Source: Burkholderiaceae bacterium (GTDB taxonomy: Bacteria > Pseudomonadota > Gammaproteobacteria > Burkholderiales > Burkholderiaceae_F). Taken from it: a stretch of DNA of 64,000 bases. Position numbers and translations under genes: made by a program. How positions within the stretch are numbered: the stretch's first letter is position 1; each line of letters opens with the position of its first letter. The notes under the pieces were generated by a model. That model ran no database searches, had not been told where the DNA came from, and saw only the letters and a list, made by a program, of their open reading frames with translations. The DNA lies in the NCBI GenBank assembly GCA_022843955.1, contig JALHMQ010000001.1:372001-436000 (forward strand). Direction: 5' to 3'. Positions 1 to 8,945 of the stretch are shown one piece after another.

Positions 1-11
1 ACTTGCGACTG

Positions 12-25
12 CTTGTCTATACAAG
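12..25. promoter_or_regulatory. HutC-type operator upstream of hutU
   Basis: CTTGTCTATACAAG is an inverted repeat with arms CTTGT and ACAAG around a 4-base centre. It matches the known HutC operator pattern of hut operons (CTTGTATATACAAG-like) at all but about one base. It ends 43 bases before the hutU start. HutC is a GntR-family repressor released by urocanate. No hutC gene lies in this window, so the regulator is presumably further left. Confidence 0.75.
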
Positions 26-68
26 TAGAGTCGACCGCATTCCAACCCGCCGACATCTGGGTGCATCC

Positions 69-1793
69 ATGAATGACCTGTCCACGCCTGCGGCGCAGGC
101 GCGTCCGGTGCGCGCGCCGCGCGGCACCACCATCTCCTGCGCGAACTGGCTGATCGAGGCGGCCTATCGCATGCTGCAGAACAACCTCGATCCCGAGGTG
201 GCCGAGAACCCGGATGCGCTGGTCGTCTATGGCGGCATCGGCAAGGCGGCGCGCGACTGGGCGAGCTTCGACGCCATCCTCGCCACCCTGCGCCGACTGC
301 GCGCCGACGAGACGTTGCTGATCCAGAGTGGCAAGCCGGTGGGCGTGTTCCCCACCCATGAGGATGCGCCGCGGGTGCTGATCGCCAATTCCAACCTGGT
401 GCCCAAGTGGGCGACCTGGGAGCACTTCGACGAACTCGATCGCAAGGGCCTGATGATGTACGGCCAGATGACGGCCGGCAGCTGGATCTACATCGGCAGC
501 CAGGGCATCGTGCAGGGCACCTACGAGACCTTCGTCGAAGCCGGTCGCCAGCACTATCCCGGCGCAACGCCCGGTGAAGACAGCGAATGGGCCGGCCGCT
601 GGATCCTCACCGCGGGCCTGGGTGGCATGGGCGGTGCGCAGCCGCTCGCCGCGACCTTTGCCGGTGCCTGTTCGCTCAACATCGAGTGCCAGCAAAGCCG
701 CATCGATTTCCGCCTGCGCTCGCGCTACCTGGACGAGCAGGCGCAGGATCTCGACGACGCACTGGCGCGCATCGCCCACTACACGTCGCGCAGGCAGGCG
801 GTGTCGATCGGCCTGCTCGGCAATGCGGCCGAGCTGCTGCCTGCGCTGGTCGATCGCGCGCGCGCCGGCGGACCGCGACCCGACCTCGTGACCGACCAGA
901 CCAGTGCCCATGATCTGGTCAACGGCTACCTGCCGGCCGGATGGAGCGTGAAGCAGTGGCACGCGGCGCAGGCCGACCCGACGCAGCACGCGGCGCTGCG
1001 CGCGGCGGCGGCGGCCAGCTGCGCCACCCATGTGCAAGCGATGCTCGAGTTCAAGTCAATGGGCGTGCCGACGGTGGACTACGGCAACAACATCCGGCAA
1101 GTGGCGTTCGATGCCGGGGTCAAGAACGCGTTCGACTTTCCCGGCTTTGTCCCGGCCTACATCCGGCCGCTGTTCTGCCGCGGCAAGGGGCCGTTCCGCT
1201 GGGTGGCGCTTTCGGGCGATCCGGAGGACATCCGCAAGACCGACGCCAAGATGAAGGAACTGTTCCCGCGGGACGCGCACCTGCACCGCTGGCTCGACAT
1301 GGCCGCCGAGCGGATTGCCTTCCAGGGGCTGCCGGCGCGCATCTGCTGGATCGGTCTCGGAGAGCGCCACCGCGCGGGTCTGGCGTTCAACGAGATGGTG
1401 CGCTCCGGCGAACTGAAGGCGCCGATCGTCATCGGTCGCGATCACCTCGATAGCGGCTCGGTCGCGTCGCCGAACCGCGAGACCGAAGCGATGCGCGACG
1501 GCAGCGATGCCGTGAGCGACTGGCCGCTGCTCAATGCGCTGCTCAACACCGCCGCGGGCGCGACCTGGGTCAGCCTGCACCACGGCGGCGGAGTCGGCAT
1601 GGGCTACTCGCAGCACGCCGGCGTGGTAATCGTGTGCGACGGATCCGAGGCGGCCGACCGGCGCATTGCACGCGTGCTGTGGAACGATCCGGCCACCGGG
1701 GTGATGCGCCACGCCGATGCAGGCTACGACGCGGCGCTCGACTGCGCGCGCGAGCAGGGACTCGACCTGCCGATGCTCACGGGAGCGCGCTGA
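69..1793 (+). CDS. hutU: urocanate hydratase
   Basis: Urocanate hydratase (urocanase), an NAD-dependent cytosolic enzyme that converts urocanate to imidazolone propionate, the second step of histidine degradation. The 574-residue product has the family length. Recognisable stretches include the N-terminal [13 protein letters not shown], the [13 protein letters not shown] and GKPVGVF segments, and the C-terminal [19 protein letters not shown] region. The frame stays open upstream to base 3, but that would place the hut operator inside the coding region, so ATG 69 is preferred although its ribosome binding site is weak. The stop overlaps the hutH start, implying translational coupling. Confidence 0.96.
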   Translation: MNDLSTPAAQARPVRAPRGTTISCANWLIEAAYRMLQNNLDPEVAENPDALVVYGGIGKAARDWASFDAILATLRRLRADETLLIQSGKPVGVFPTHEDAPRVLIANSNLVPKWATWEHFDELDRKGLMMYGQMTAGSWIYIGSQGIVQGTYETFVEAGRQHYPGATPGEDSEWAGRWILTAGLGGMGGAQPLAATFAGACSLNIECQQSRIDFRLRSRYLDEQAQDLDDALARIAHYTSRRQAVSIGLLGNAAELLPALVDRARAGGPRPDLVTDQTSAHDLVNGYLPAGWSVKQWHAAQADPTQHAALRAAAAASCATHVQAMLEFKSMGVPTVDYGNNIRQVAFDAGVKNAFDFPGFVPAYIRPLFCRGKGPFRWVALSGDPEDIRKTDAKMKELFPRDAHLHRWLDMAAERIAFQGLPARICWIGLGERHRAGLAFNEMVRSGELKAPIVIGRDHLDSGSVASPNRETEAMRDGSDAVSDWPLLNALLNTAAGATWVSLHHGGGVGMGYSQHAGVVIVCDGSEAADRRIARVLWNDPATGVMRHADAGYDAALDCAREQGLDLPMLTGAR

Positions 1794-3334
1794 TGCAACT
1801 GCACCCCGGGGCGCTGACGCTCGGCGAGCTGCGCGCCATCCACGCCGGCGTGCTTCCCCTTTCGCTGGACCCGGGCGCACAGGCGGGCGTGCTCGCCAGT
1901 GCCGACGTGGTGCGCCGCGCGGCCGAGGGCCAGGCCGCCGTGTACGGCGTCAATACCGGCTTCGGCAAGCTGGCCAGCACGCGCATCAGCGCGGGCGATC
2001 TGGCCACGCTGCAGTTGAACCTGATTCGCTCGCACAGCGTGGGCGTAGGCGAGCCGCTGCCTGCGCCGGTGATTCGCCTGATGCTGGCGCTCAAGGCGGC
2101 CAGCCTGGCGCGCGGCTACTCGGGCGTGCGCCCGGTGGTGATCGACACGCTCGTCGCCGTGCATAACGCCGACCTTGTGCCGTGGGTGCCCAGCCAGGGA
2201 TCGGTGGGTGCCTCGGGCGATCTCGCGCCGCTGGCCCACATGACGCTCGCCTTGCTGGGTGAGGGGGAGTTCCTGCAGGACGGACGTCGCGTGCCAGCGT
2301 CGGCCGCGCTGCAGTCAGCTGGCATGGCGCCGCTGACGCTCGGCCCAAAGGAGGGGCTGGCGCTGATCAACGGCACCCAGACCAGCACCGCGCTGGCGCT
2401 GCACGCGTTGTTCACGTTCGAGCCGGTGCTGCAATCCGCACTGGTGATCGGCGCGCTGACGGTCGACGCGGCACGCGGCAGTGATGGACCGTTCGATCCA
2501 CGCATCCATCTGTTGCGCGGCCAGCCCGGGCAGATCGACGTGGCTGCGATCTACCGCGCGCTGCTGGCGGGCAGCCAGATTCGCGAGAGCCACCTGGAAG
2601 GCGACGACCGCGTGCAGGATCCGTACAGCTTGCGCTGCCAGCCGCAGGTGGTCGGCGCCAGCCTCGACCAGTTGCGCCACGCCGCCCAGGTCCTGCTGCG
2701 CGAAGCCAACGCCGTCACCGACAACCCGCTGGTTTTCGCCGCCGACAACACGATGATCTCGGGCGGCAACTTCCACGCCGAGCCGGTGGCGCTGGCCTGC
2801 GACGCGATGGCCACCGCGATCGCCGAGGTCGGTGCGATCGCCGAACGGCGCATCGCGATGCTGATCGACAGCCACGTGTCGCGCCTGCCGCCGTTTCTCA
2901 CGTCCAACGCGGGCTTGAACAGCGGCTTCATGATCGCCCACGTCACCGCGGCGTCGCTCGCCAGCGAGAACAAGTCGCTTGCGCATCCGGCCAGCGTCGA
3001 CAGCCTGCCCACCAGTGCCAACCAGGAGGACCACGTCAGCATGGCGACCTTTGCGGCGCGCCGGCTGCAGCCGATGATCGCCAACGTCGCGCACATTCTG
3101 GCGATCGAATGGCTGGCGGCGGCGCAAGGTATCGAGTTCCTGCGTCCGCTGCGCAGTTCGGCCGCAATCGAGGCCGCGCACGCGTTGCTGCGAACCGACT
3201 GTCCGCCGATGCCGCAGGACCGTTACCTGGCGCCCGACATTGCGCGCGCGGCGGCGAAGATCCATGAGGGTGCGCTGGCGCGCATCCTGGGCGATGTGCC
3301 GGCCCTGCCGGCGCTGCTGACACCGGCGGGCTGA
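1793..3334 (+). CDS. hutH: histidine ammonia-lyase
   Basis: Histidine ammonia-lyase deaminates L-histidine to trans-urocanate, the substrate of the HutU encoded just upstream. The 513-residue protein has the Ala140-Ser141-Gly142 triad in SVGASGDLAPLAHM, which cyclises to the MIO electrophile, plus YGVNTGFGKL near residue 51 and the SANQEDHVSM segment in the C-terminal half. The ATG overlaps the hutU stop (TGATG). The next gene downstream is convergent, 29 bases away, so the operon ends here. hutI, hutG, hutF and hutC are not in the window. Confidence 0.97.
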   Translation: MQLHPGALTLGELRAIHAGVLPLSLDPGAQAGVLASADVVRRAAEGQAAVYGVNTGFGKLASTRISAGDLATLQLNLIRSHSVGVGEPLPAPVIRLMLALKAASLARGYSGVRPVVIDTLVAVHNADLVPWVPSQGSVGASGDLAPLAHMTLALLGEGEFLQDGRRVPASAALQSAGMAPLTLGPKEGLALINGTQTSTALALHALFTFEPVLQSALVIGALTVDAARGSDGPFDPRIHLLRGQPGQIDVAAIYRALLAGSQIRESHLEGDDRVQDPYSLRCQPQVVGASLDQLRHAAQVLLREANAVTDNPLVFAADNTMISGGNFHAEPVALACDAMATAIAEVGAIAERRIAMLIDSHVSRLPPFLTSNAGLNSGFMIAHVTAASLASENKSLAHPASVDSLPTSANQEDHVSMATFAARRLQPMIANVAHILAIEWLAAAQGIEFLRPLRSSAAIEAAHALLRTDCPPMPQDRYLAPDIARAAAKIHEGALARILGDVPALPALLTPAG

Positions 3335-3363
3335 GCCGCTCCTGCCCGCTGCAGCTGCTTGCG

Positions 3364-5382
3364 CTATTGCTGCTGCGTTGCCAGGCGGCTGCGCGCCTGC
3401 GCGATCACCGCCTGCAGTGCCTCTGGTGCCACCGGCTTGACCAGATGGGCATCGACCCCGGCCTCCGCCGAGCGATGGCGGTCGGCGTCCTGGCCGAAGC
3501 CGGTCAGGGTGCAGATGAAGATGTGCTTGCCCCAGCTTTCGGCGCGCATCGCGCGGGTGGCCTCCAGCCCGCCCATGCGCGGCATCGACACGTCCATCAG
3601 CACCAGCGCCGGGCGGAAGTGTGCTGCCGCAGTCAGCGCATCGATGCCGTCGTGCGCCAGTTCGACGTCGTGGTTGAAGATGCGCAACAGCATCGCCAGG
3701 GTGTCGGCGGCATCGATGTTGTCGTCCACGACCAGCACACGCAAGCCGGCGGGGAGCGACGCACTGCGGCGGACGCCGCGGTCCTGTTGCTCGTTCTCCG
3801 GCGCCAACGGCAGGTTGACGGCGAAGCAGCTGCCGGTGCCGGGGCCACCGCTGTGCGCGGTCACCGAGCCGCCATGCATCTCGACCAGCGAGCGCACCAG
3901 GGCCAGGCCGATCCCGAGGCCGTTGGACGCGCGGGCACGCGGTTCGTTGAGCTGCGTGAAGATCTCGAACACGCGCGACAGCGAATCACGCGGCATGCCG
4001 ATGCCGTTGTCGGTGACGCTGATCCGCGCCGACTCGCCATCGCTGTGCGCGCGCAACTCGATGCGGCCGCCCGCCGGGGTGTAGCGCGCGGCATTGGCCA
4101 GCAGGTTGGAAATGACTTGCGCAATGCGCATCGGGTCGACGTCGAGCCACACCGGTTCGACCGGAAGATCGATGACCAGCTGATGGCCCGAGGCATCGAC
4201 GGTGGTGCGGCTGGATTCCACCGCGGCACCCACCACGTCGGCGAGGTTCACCCGTGCGCGGCGTAGATGCAGCTTGCCGCGCGTGATGCGGTTGACATCG
4301 AGCAGGTCGTCGATCAGGCGCACCAGCTGGTGAATCTGGCGTTCCATCACCTCGCGCACCGCGTCCACGCGCTGTGGCTCATCGCTGGCGTGCTTGAGGA
4401 CCTGCAGGGCATTGCTGATCGGCGCCAGCGGGTTGCGCAGTTCGTGCGCCAGAATCGCGAGGAACTCGTCCTTGCGCTGGTCCGACGTCAGCAGCGCCGC
4501 CTCGATGCGCTTGCGGTCGCTGACGTCGCGCAGCAGGCCGCTGAAGATGCGGCGTCCGCTCGCCAGCGGCGTTTCGCTGATCGCCACTTCCATCGGGAAC
4601 ATGGTGCCGTCGCGCTTGAGGCCGCGCACTTCGCGGCCGATGCCGATGACGCGCCGCTCGCCGGTGATCAGGTAACGCCGCAGGTAGCCATCGTGGGCGC
4701 CGCGGTCGGGCACGGGCATCAACATCGATACGTTGTGGCCCACCATCTCGCTGGCAGCCCAGCCGAACATGCGCTGAGCGGCTGGATTGGCGCTCTCCAT
4801 GATGCCGCGCTCGTTGATCGTGATCACGCCGTCGACCGCGGTGTCGACGATCGCCTTCAAGCGCAGCGTGGTCTCCTGGCGCTGCTGCTCGGCATGGTGA
4901 CGCGTGGTCACGTCGCGCTCGACGACGGCAAAGCCGCGTACCTCTGTGCCGCTGCGCAGCACCGTCAGTTCGCCCTCGGCCCAGTAGCGCGAGCCATCGG
5001 CACGGCGGCGGGCGAAATCGGAAACCCGTACGCCGGCCGCCGCCAAGTCCAGGTCGCGCTGTGGCTGTCCCGCCGCCGCCGCCTCTGGGGGATGAAGCTG
5101 GGCGTACGGCCGTCCCATCATCTGCTTGGCACCATAGCCAGTCATGCGTTCAGCGCCGGCGGTCCAGAATGCAACGGTGCCGTTGCGGTCGAGCAGATAG
5201 ACCGCATGGTCGCAAAGGCCGTCAAGCACCAGCGCGAGCGGTGAGACGTCGTGGTCGAGCGCGATGCCGCGCTCGACCACGTCGGCATCTGCGGCGGTGA
5301 CGCCTTTGCGCGGCACGCCATCCTGCGCTGAGGTCCGCGCGGATCGCACTGGCGGCGGTCGCGATGTGAGCCTGCTATCCAC
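3364..5382 (-). CDS. PAS-PAS hybrid histidine kinase with receiver
   Basis: A 672-residue sensor kinase with no membrane segment or signal peptide, so probably cytosolic. Order: an N-terminal PAS domain (about 45-165), a second PAS with PAC (about 175-290), HisKA with phospho-acceptor His313 in AILAHELRNPL, a HATPase domain with DNGIGMP and GLGIGLALV, and a C-terminal receiver with Asp597 in VLMDVSMP. The start is GTG; the site upstream is a poor ribosome binding sequence, so the exact N-terminus is uncertain. It lies downstream of, and in the same direction as, the phospholipase D-like gene with about 140 bases between. The signal is unknown; PAS domains suggest redox, light or small-molecule sensing. 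Confidence 0.88.
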   Translation of the reverse strand: MDSRLTSRPPPVRSARTSAQDGVPRKGVTAADADVVERGIALDHDVSPLALVLDGLCDHAVYLLDRNGTVAFWTAGAERMTGYGAKQMMGRPYAQLHPPEAAAAGQPQRDLDLAAAGVRVSDFARRRADGSRYWAEGELTVLRSGTEVRGFAVVERDVTTRHHAEQQRQETTLRLKAIVDTAVDGVITINERGIMESANPAAQRMFGWAASEMVGHNVSMLMPVPDRGAHDGYLRRYLITGERRVIGIGREVRGLKRDGTMFPMEVAISETPLASGRRIFSGLLRDVSDRKRIEAALLTSDQRKDEFLAILAHELRNPLAPISNALQVLKHASDEPQRVDAVREVMERQIHQLVRLIDDLLDVNRITRGKLHLRRARVNLADVVGAAVESSRTTVDASGHQLVIDLPVEPVWLDVDPMRIAQVISNLLANAARYTPAGGRIELRAHSDGESARISVTDNGIGMPRDSLSRVFEIFTQLNEPRARASNGLGIGLALVRSLVEMHGGSVTAHSGGPGTGSCFAVNLPLAPENEQQDRGVRRSASLPAGLRVLVVDDNIDAADTLAMLLRIFNHDVELAHDGIDALTAAAHFRPALVLMDVSMPRMGGLEATRAMRAESWGKHIFICTLTGFGQDADRHRSAEAGVDAHLVKPVAPEALQAVIAQARSRLATQQQ

Positions 5383-5526
5383 GTGAGGGCGGTAAATCGA
5401 TGACGCTGCGCGGGATTGCGGCAGCTATATGCGGCGCTATGGCAATTTGGCTGCCCGGCCCCGCCGTACGTTCTGCCCCAGGTCACCAGCCTTGACTCGG
5501 TTGGCTGGGTCGGGGTCGAGTCCCCT

Positions 5527-7032
5527 CTAGAGGAGGGGGCGCAGCGGCAGCACCTGCAGCAGCCTGACCTTGGCGCGCTTGGTGGCGGCCACGTGCCGAT
5601 CGGGCTCATCCGTCGCCGCGTTCCAGCTGCTGCCTGGCGCCATGTCGCGTTCGATCTGCGCCTGGACCGCCCGGGCCACGCCGGCGTCGTGGATGATCGC
5701 CCCCACCTCCGTGTTCAGGTTCTCGGAGCGCGGGTCGAGGTTGAACGTGCCGATGTACGCGACCTTCGAGTCCACCACGATGGTCTTCGAATGCAGCGAG
5801 AAGATTGGCGGTTCGCCGGCGAGGGCGGGGATGCGCTGCTGCATCTGCAGGCGTTGGACCTCGGCATCGGGTCGGTACTCGTAAATCTTCAGGCCCATGG
5901 CGAGCATTCGTTCGCGCTGGTTGCGGTAGCCCGAGAACGCCGGCAGATTGTCGGTCGAAGCGAGCGAGTTGGTGTTGATGCGCACCTCGACCCCGCGCGC
6001 TGCCACGGCCTGGAAGAGCGCCATCGAAGCGTCGGAGAACACCAGGTAGGGCGACTGGATCACGACGCTGTGCTGTGCGCTGCGAATCAGCCGCGCCAGA
6101 GCCGCCGTGGACTGGCCGCCGCCGCCCAGTCCTGCGCTGCCGTCGTTCTTGCCTGGCGCATCGCTGATGAACTCGACCTCGCACCAGACCATCGCGGCGG
6201 TAATGCGGTCAAACGATGTCGGCGTTGCATCGATCGCACTGCGCACCTCCGGAGCGAAGTTCTCCGGCGAGCGTGCGTAGGCGTGCAGATCGCGGTAGAT
6301 CTGCTGAATCTCGTCATCGGTGACCCTGACGTTCTTTTGCATCAGCCCGAGCCCGTCATACAGCTTTTCCACCGCCACCGACAGATCGCTGGCCCAGAAG
6401 CGCTCGAAGTTCTGCCGCACGGACTTCACCGCCTCGCCCAGCAGGGCCACGTCGCGGTCGCGGAAGTTGTAGCGGTGGTTGTAGTCGAAGTACTCGGCCG
6501 CCATGTTGCGGCCTCCGGTAATGGCGACCTTGCCGTCCACGACCATGGTCTTGTCATGCATGCGCTGGTTGACGGCACGAAAGCGCGTGACGACGTTGAT
6601 CACCCGCGTCATCAGCGGCACCCCCACCGACGTCAGCGGGTTGTAGATGCGGATGTCGACATTTGGATGCCTGGCCAGCGCCAGCAGCGACTTGTCCGGC
6701 GCATCGATCATCAGGTCGTCGACGATTACCCGCACCCGCACGCCGCGCTCGGCTGCGCGCAGCAGCGCCTCGGCCGCCAGGATGCCGATGTTGTCGGTGC
6801 TCCAGATGAAGTACTGGACCTCGATCGACTCGCGCGCGCTGTCCGCGAGCCAGGCCCGGCCCAGCAGCGCCTCGACGGGCGCCTCCAGCACATACACCCC
6901 GGTGCGGCCGGGATGCGCCTGCACCTGTGCATCGACGAGCGCCATCGACCCGGTGCGCGCGGGCGGCGCCGCCCACGCCGAACCCAGGCACAGGGTGAGG
7001 AGGCAGGCGACCAGCCAGCGCTGCACGGACAC
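5527..7032 (-). CDS. secreted phospholipase D / cardiolipin synthase-like protein
   Basis: A 501-residue phospholipase D superfamily protein with two HKD motifs: the first in HDKTMVVDGKVAITGGRN, the second in HSKTIVVDSKVAYIGTFN followed by LDPRSENLNTE. The N-terminus VSVQRWLVACLLTLCLGSAWA looks like a cleavable signal peptide, so export is likely. Start GTG 7032 is chosen because AGGAG lies ten bases upstream and it begins the signal peptide. The family includes cardiolipin synthases and periplasmic or outer-membrane-associated phosphodiesterases; the substrate is not readable. A second, different family member is at 29421-30713. Confidence 0.85.
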   Translation of the reverse strand: MSVQRWLVACLLTLCLGSAWAAPPARTGSMALVDAQVQAHPGRTGVYVLEAPVEALLGRAWLADSARESIEVQYFIWSTDNIGILAAEALLRAAERGVRVRVIVDDLMIDAPDKSLLALARHPNVDIRIYNPLTSVGVPLMTRVINVVTRFRAVNQRMHDKTMVVDGKVAITGGRNMAAEYFDYNHRYNFRDRDVALLGEAVKSVRQNFERFWASDLSVAVEKLYDGLGLMQKNVRVTDDEIQQIYRDLHAYARSPENFAPEVRSAIDATPTSFDRITAAMVWCEVEFISDAPGKNDGSAGLGGGGQSTAALARLIRSAQHSVVIQSPYLVFSDASMALFQAVAARGVEVRINTNSLASTDNLPAFSGYRNQRERMLAMGLKIYEYRPDAEVQRLQMQQRIPALAGEPPIFSLHSKTIVVDSKVAYIGTFNLDPRSENLNTEVGAIIHDAGVARAVQAQIERDMAPGSSWNAATDEPDRHVAATKRAKVRLLQVLPLRPLL

Positions 7033-7123
7033 GGTTTCGAGGCTCCTGAACGTTGATTGCGCTGTGTCCCCGGGGAAAGCGCGCGGCGCGAGGGTAGCGC
7101 AAGGGGCTTGACACTTCCCGGAA

Positions 7124-7156
7124 TTGGCAGGAAGCTGAATGCACTGTGTATACACA
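7124..7156 (+). promoter_or_regulatory. promoter with overlapping GntR-type operator
   Basis: TTGGCA (7124-7129) and TGTATA (7147-7152) form a sigma70-like promoter with a 17-base spacer. The -10 lies inside TGTGTATACACA (7145-7156), a perfect 12-base palindrome of the TGT-n-ACA type recognised by FadR/FCD regulators. The site sits 18 bases before the start of the GntR gene, an arrangement typical of autorepression. A further TTGACA at 7108 has no properly spaced -10. Confidence 0.6.
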
Positions 7157-7173
7157 ACGAATTCAAACGATCC

Positions 7174-7830
7174 ATGCGCCCCGATGACTTGACCACCAGC
7201 GCCTACGAGGCGTTGCGAACGGCGATCGAGCAGGCGGAACTGGCACCCGGTGATCCGCTGTACGAGGTCCATCTGGCTGAACGCTTGGGCATGAGTCGGA
7301 CCCCGGTGCGAGAGGCGCTGAAGCTTCTGGAGCGCGATGGCTTCATCGAGCAGCTGCCGTCACGCGGCTATGCGGTGCCGCGTCGCTCGCTCGACGATCT
7401 GCGCGAGTTCTTTGAACTGCGGGAGACACTCGAGGCAACGGCGACCCGATACGCCGCACTGCGCGCCACCCCCGCGGAGATCGAGCAGATCGAGAAGCTG
7501 TGCGAGCGCTACGCGCGCGAGCCGAACTGGGAGAAGTGGAACCTGATCGGCACCGAGTTTCACAACGTCATCATCAGTGCCGCTCGCAATGCGCGCCTGC
7601 GGGCGATCCTCATGTCGTTGAACGCGCAGATCGTGTTGTCGAGGCGCTCGGCGACCGGGGGCGAGCCCGAGCGTCGCAAACGAGCGATTGCCGACCATCT
7701 GGCGATCTGCGCCGCAATCAAGGCTCGCGATGCCCAGCTTGCCGAGCAGCTTGCCGCGGCCCATGTGCGCCGCGCTTATGAAGTGACGCTGTCGGCGTCG
7801 CAGTCGGCAGCCTTCGCCGCGGCGGCCTGA
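7174..7830 (+). CDS. GntR-family regulator (FCD subfamily)
   Basis: A 218-residue regulator: N-terminal winged helix (about 8-75, with LAERLGMSRTPVREALKLLERDGFI) followed by an all-helical FCD ligand domain (about 85-210). FCD domains bind carboxylate metabolites through conserved Asp/His residues. The frame continues upstream, but ATG 7174 starts the family-typical MRPDDLTTSAYEALR and leaves the promoter-operator at 7124-7156 free. The genes that follow encode a Bug receptor and an FAD oxidoreductase, so this is probably the local regulator of uptake and oxidation of an organic acid. Confidence 0.88.
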   Translation: MRPDDLTTSAYEALRTAIEQAELAPGDPLYEVHLAERLGMSRTPVREALKLLERDGFIEQLPSRGYAVPRRSLDDLREFFELRETLEATATRYAALRATPAEIEQIEKLCERYAREPNWEKWNLIGTEFHNVIISAARNARLRAILMSLNAQIVLSRRSATGGEPERRKRAIADHLAICAAIKARDAQLAEQLAAAHVRRAYEVTLSASQSAAFAAAA

Positions 7831-7906
7831 CGCGGCGTAACCATTTCTTAACCGGCGCGGCGCAACGCAGAGTGCTCCGACCGACCTACCTCAAGGGAGA
7901 CACCCC

Positions 7907-8872
7907 ATGAAGAAGATCCTCGTCGTCACTGCTTTGACGCTGGCCGCTGCCTGCGGCAGCGCCATGGCGCAGCAAAACTGGCCCACCAAGCCGATCAAGA
8001 TCATCGTGCCATTTCCGCCGGGACAGGCGTCCGACACGATTGCCCGCGTGGTGGGCGAGCGCATGTCGAAATCTTTGGGTCAACCGGTCATCGTGGAGAA
8101 CATCACCGGGGCGGGCGGCAACATCGGCAGCGACCGTGGCGCCAAGGCGGATCCCGACGGCTACACGCTCACCATGGCCACGGCGGCGCTGCCGATCAGC
8201 GCACTGGTCTACCGCAAGCTGCCGTTCAATGCGATCAAGGACTTCGCGCCGGTCACGCAGATGACCATCACGCCGCTGGTGCTCATCGCGGGGCCGGGCC
8301 TGCCCGCTCAGTCGGTGAAGGAACTGGTCACGCTTGCGAAGAAGGACCCGGGCAAGGTCACGTTCGCGTCGTCAGGGCAGGGTACGTCGCACCATTTGAG
8401 CGGCGAATTGTTCAAGACGCTCGCCGGCCTGGACATCTTGCATGTTCCGTACAAAGGCAGTTCCCAGGCCCATATCGACTTGATGAGCGGCACCGTGAAC
8501 ATGATGTTCGACAACATCGTGCCCGTCACCCCGCACATCAAGAGCGGCAAGCTCAAGGCGCTCGCGGTCACCACCAAGACGCGTGCCTCCACCTTGCCAG
8601 ACGTGCCGACCATGGCCGAGTCCGGCTACCCGGAGTTTGAAGCGGTTGCGTGGTTCGGCCTGCTGGCGCCAGCCGCAACACCGAAGCCGATCATCGATCG
8701 CCTGAACCGCGAAGCGGTGGCTGCCCTGACGGCGCCCGACATCAAGGAGAGGTTGACGGGGATGGGTGCGACCGTGGTCGCCGGCTCGCCCGACGAGTTC
8801 GCCGCGTTCTTCGCGCGCGAGTTTGCCAAGTGGGTGCCGATCGTCAAGCGTTCCAAGATCGAACTCGACTGA
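7907..8872 (+). CDS. Bug-family (TctC-like) periplasmic receptor
   Basis: A 321-residue extracytoplasmic receptor of the tripartite tricarboxylate transporter family. The signal peptide is MKKILVVTALTLAAACGSAMA, cleaved near residue 21. The mature part has the family features: WPTKPIKIIVPFPPGQASDTIARVV, GANIGS-like GGNIGSD, and DVPTMAESGYPEFEA. Strong ribosome binding site (AAGGGAG). No tctA/tctB membrane genes lie nearby, as is common for the expanded Bug family in Burkholderiales, so it probably works with membrane components encoded elsewhere. The ligand is unknown. Confidence 0.92.
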   Translation: MKKILVVTALTLAAACGSAMAQQNWPTKPIKIIVPFPPGQASDTIARVVGERMSKSLGQPVIVENITGAGGNIGSDRGAKADPDGYTLTMATAALPISALVYRKLPFNAIKDFAPVTQMTITPLVLIAGPGLPAQSVKELVTLAKKDPGKVTFASSGQGTSHHLSGELFKTLAGLDILHVPYKGSSQAHIDLMSGTVNMMFDNIVPVTPHIKSGKLKALAVTTKTRASTLPDVPTMAESGYPEFEAVAWFGLLAPAATPKPIIDRLNREAVAALTAPDIKERLTGMGATVVAGSPDEFAAFFAREFAKWVPIVKRSKIELD

Positions 8873-8900
8873 CCTCGGCACCGTCGACCCCTGCAACCCG

Positions 8901-8925
8901 GGGCGCCGCGCTGCACGCGGCGCCC
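8901..8925 (+). terminator. intercistronic GC hairpin
   Basis: GGGCGCCGCG and CGCGGCGCCC form a perfect 10-base-pair stem with the 5-base loop CTGCA. It sits between the Bug receptor stop (8872) and the oxidoreductase start (8946). There is no U-tract, so it is more likely an mRNA-stabilising or partial-termination element than a full terminator. Confidence 0.45.
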
Positions 8926-8945
8926 GACCGTACCAACGGAGCGAC

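Noticed and set aside
5416-7056. A 546-codon plus-strand frame opposite the PLD-like gene
   Set aside because: Antisense shadow of a gene with two intact HKD motifs.
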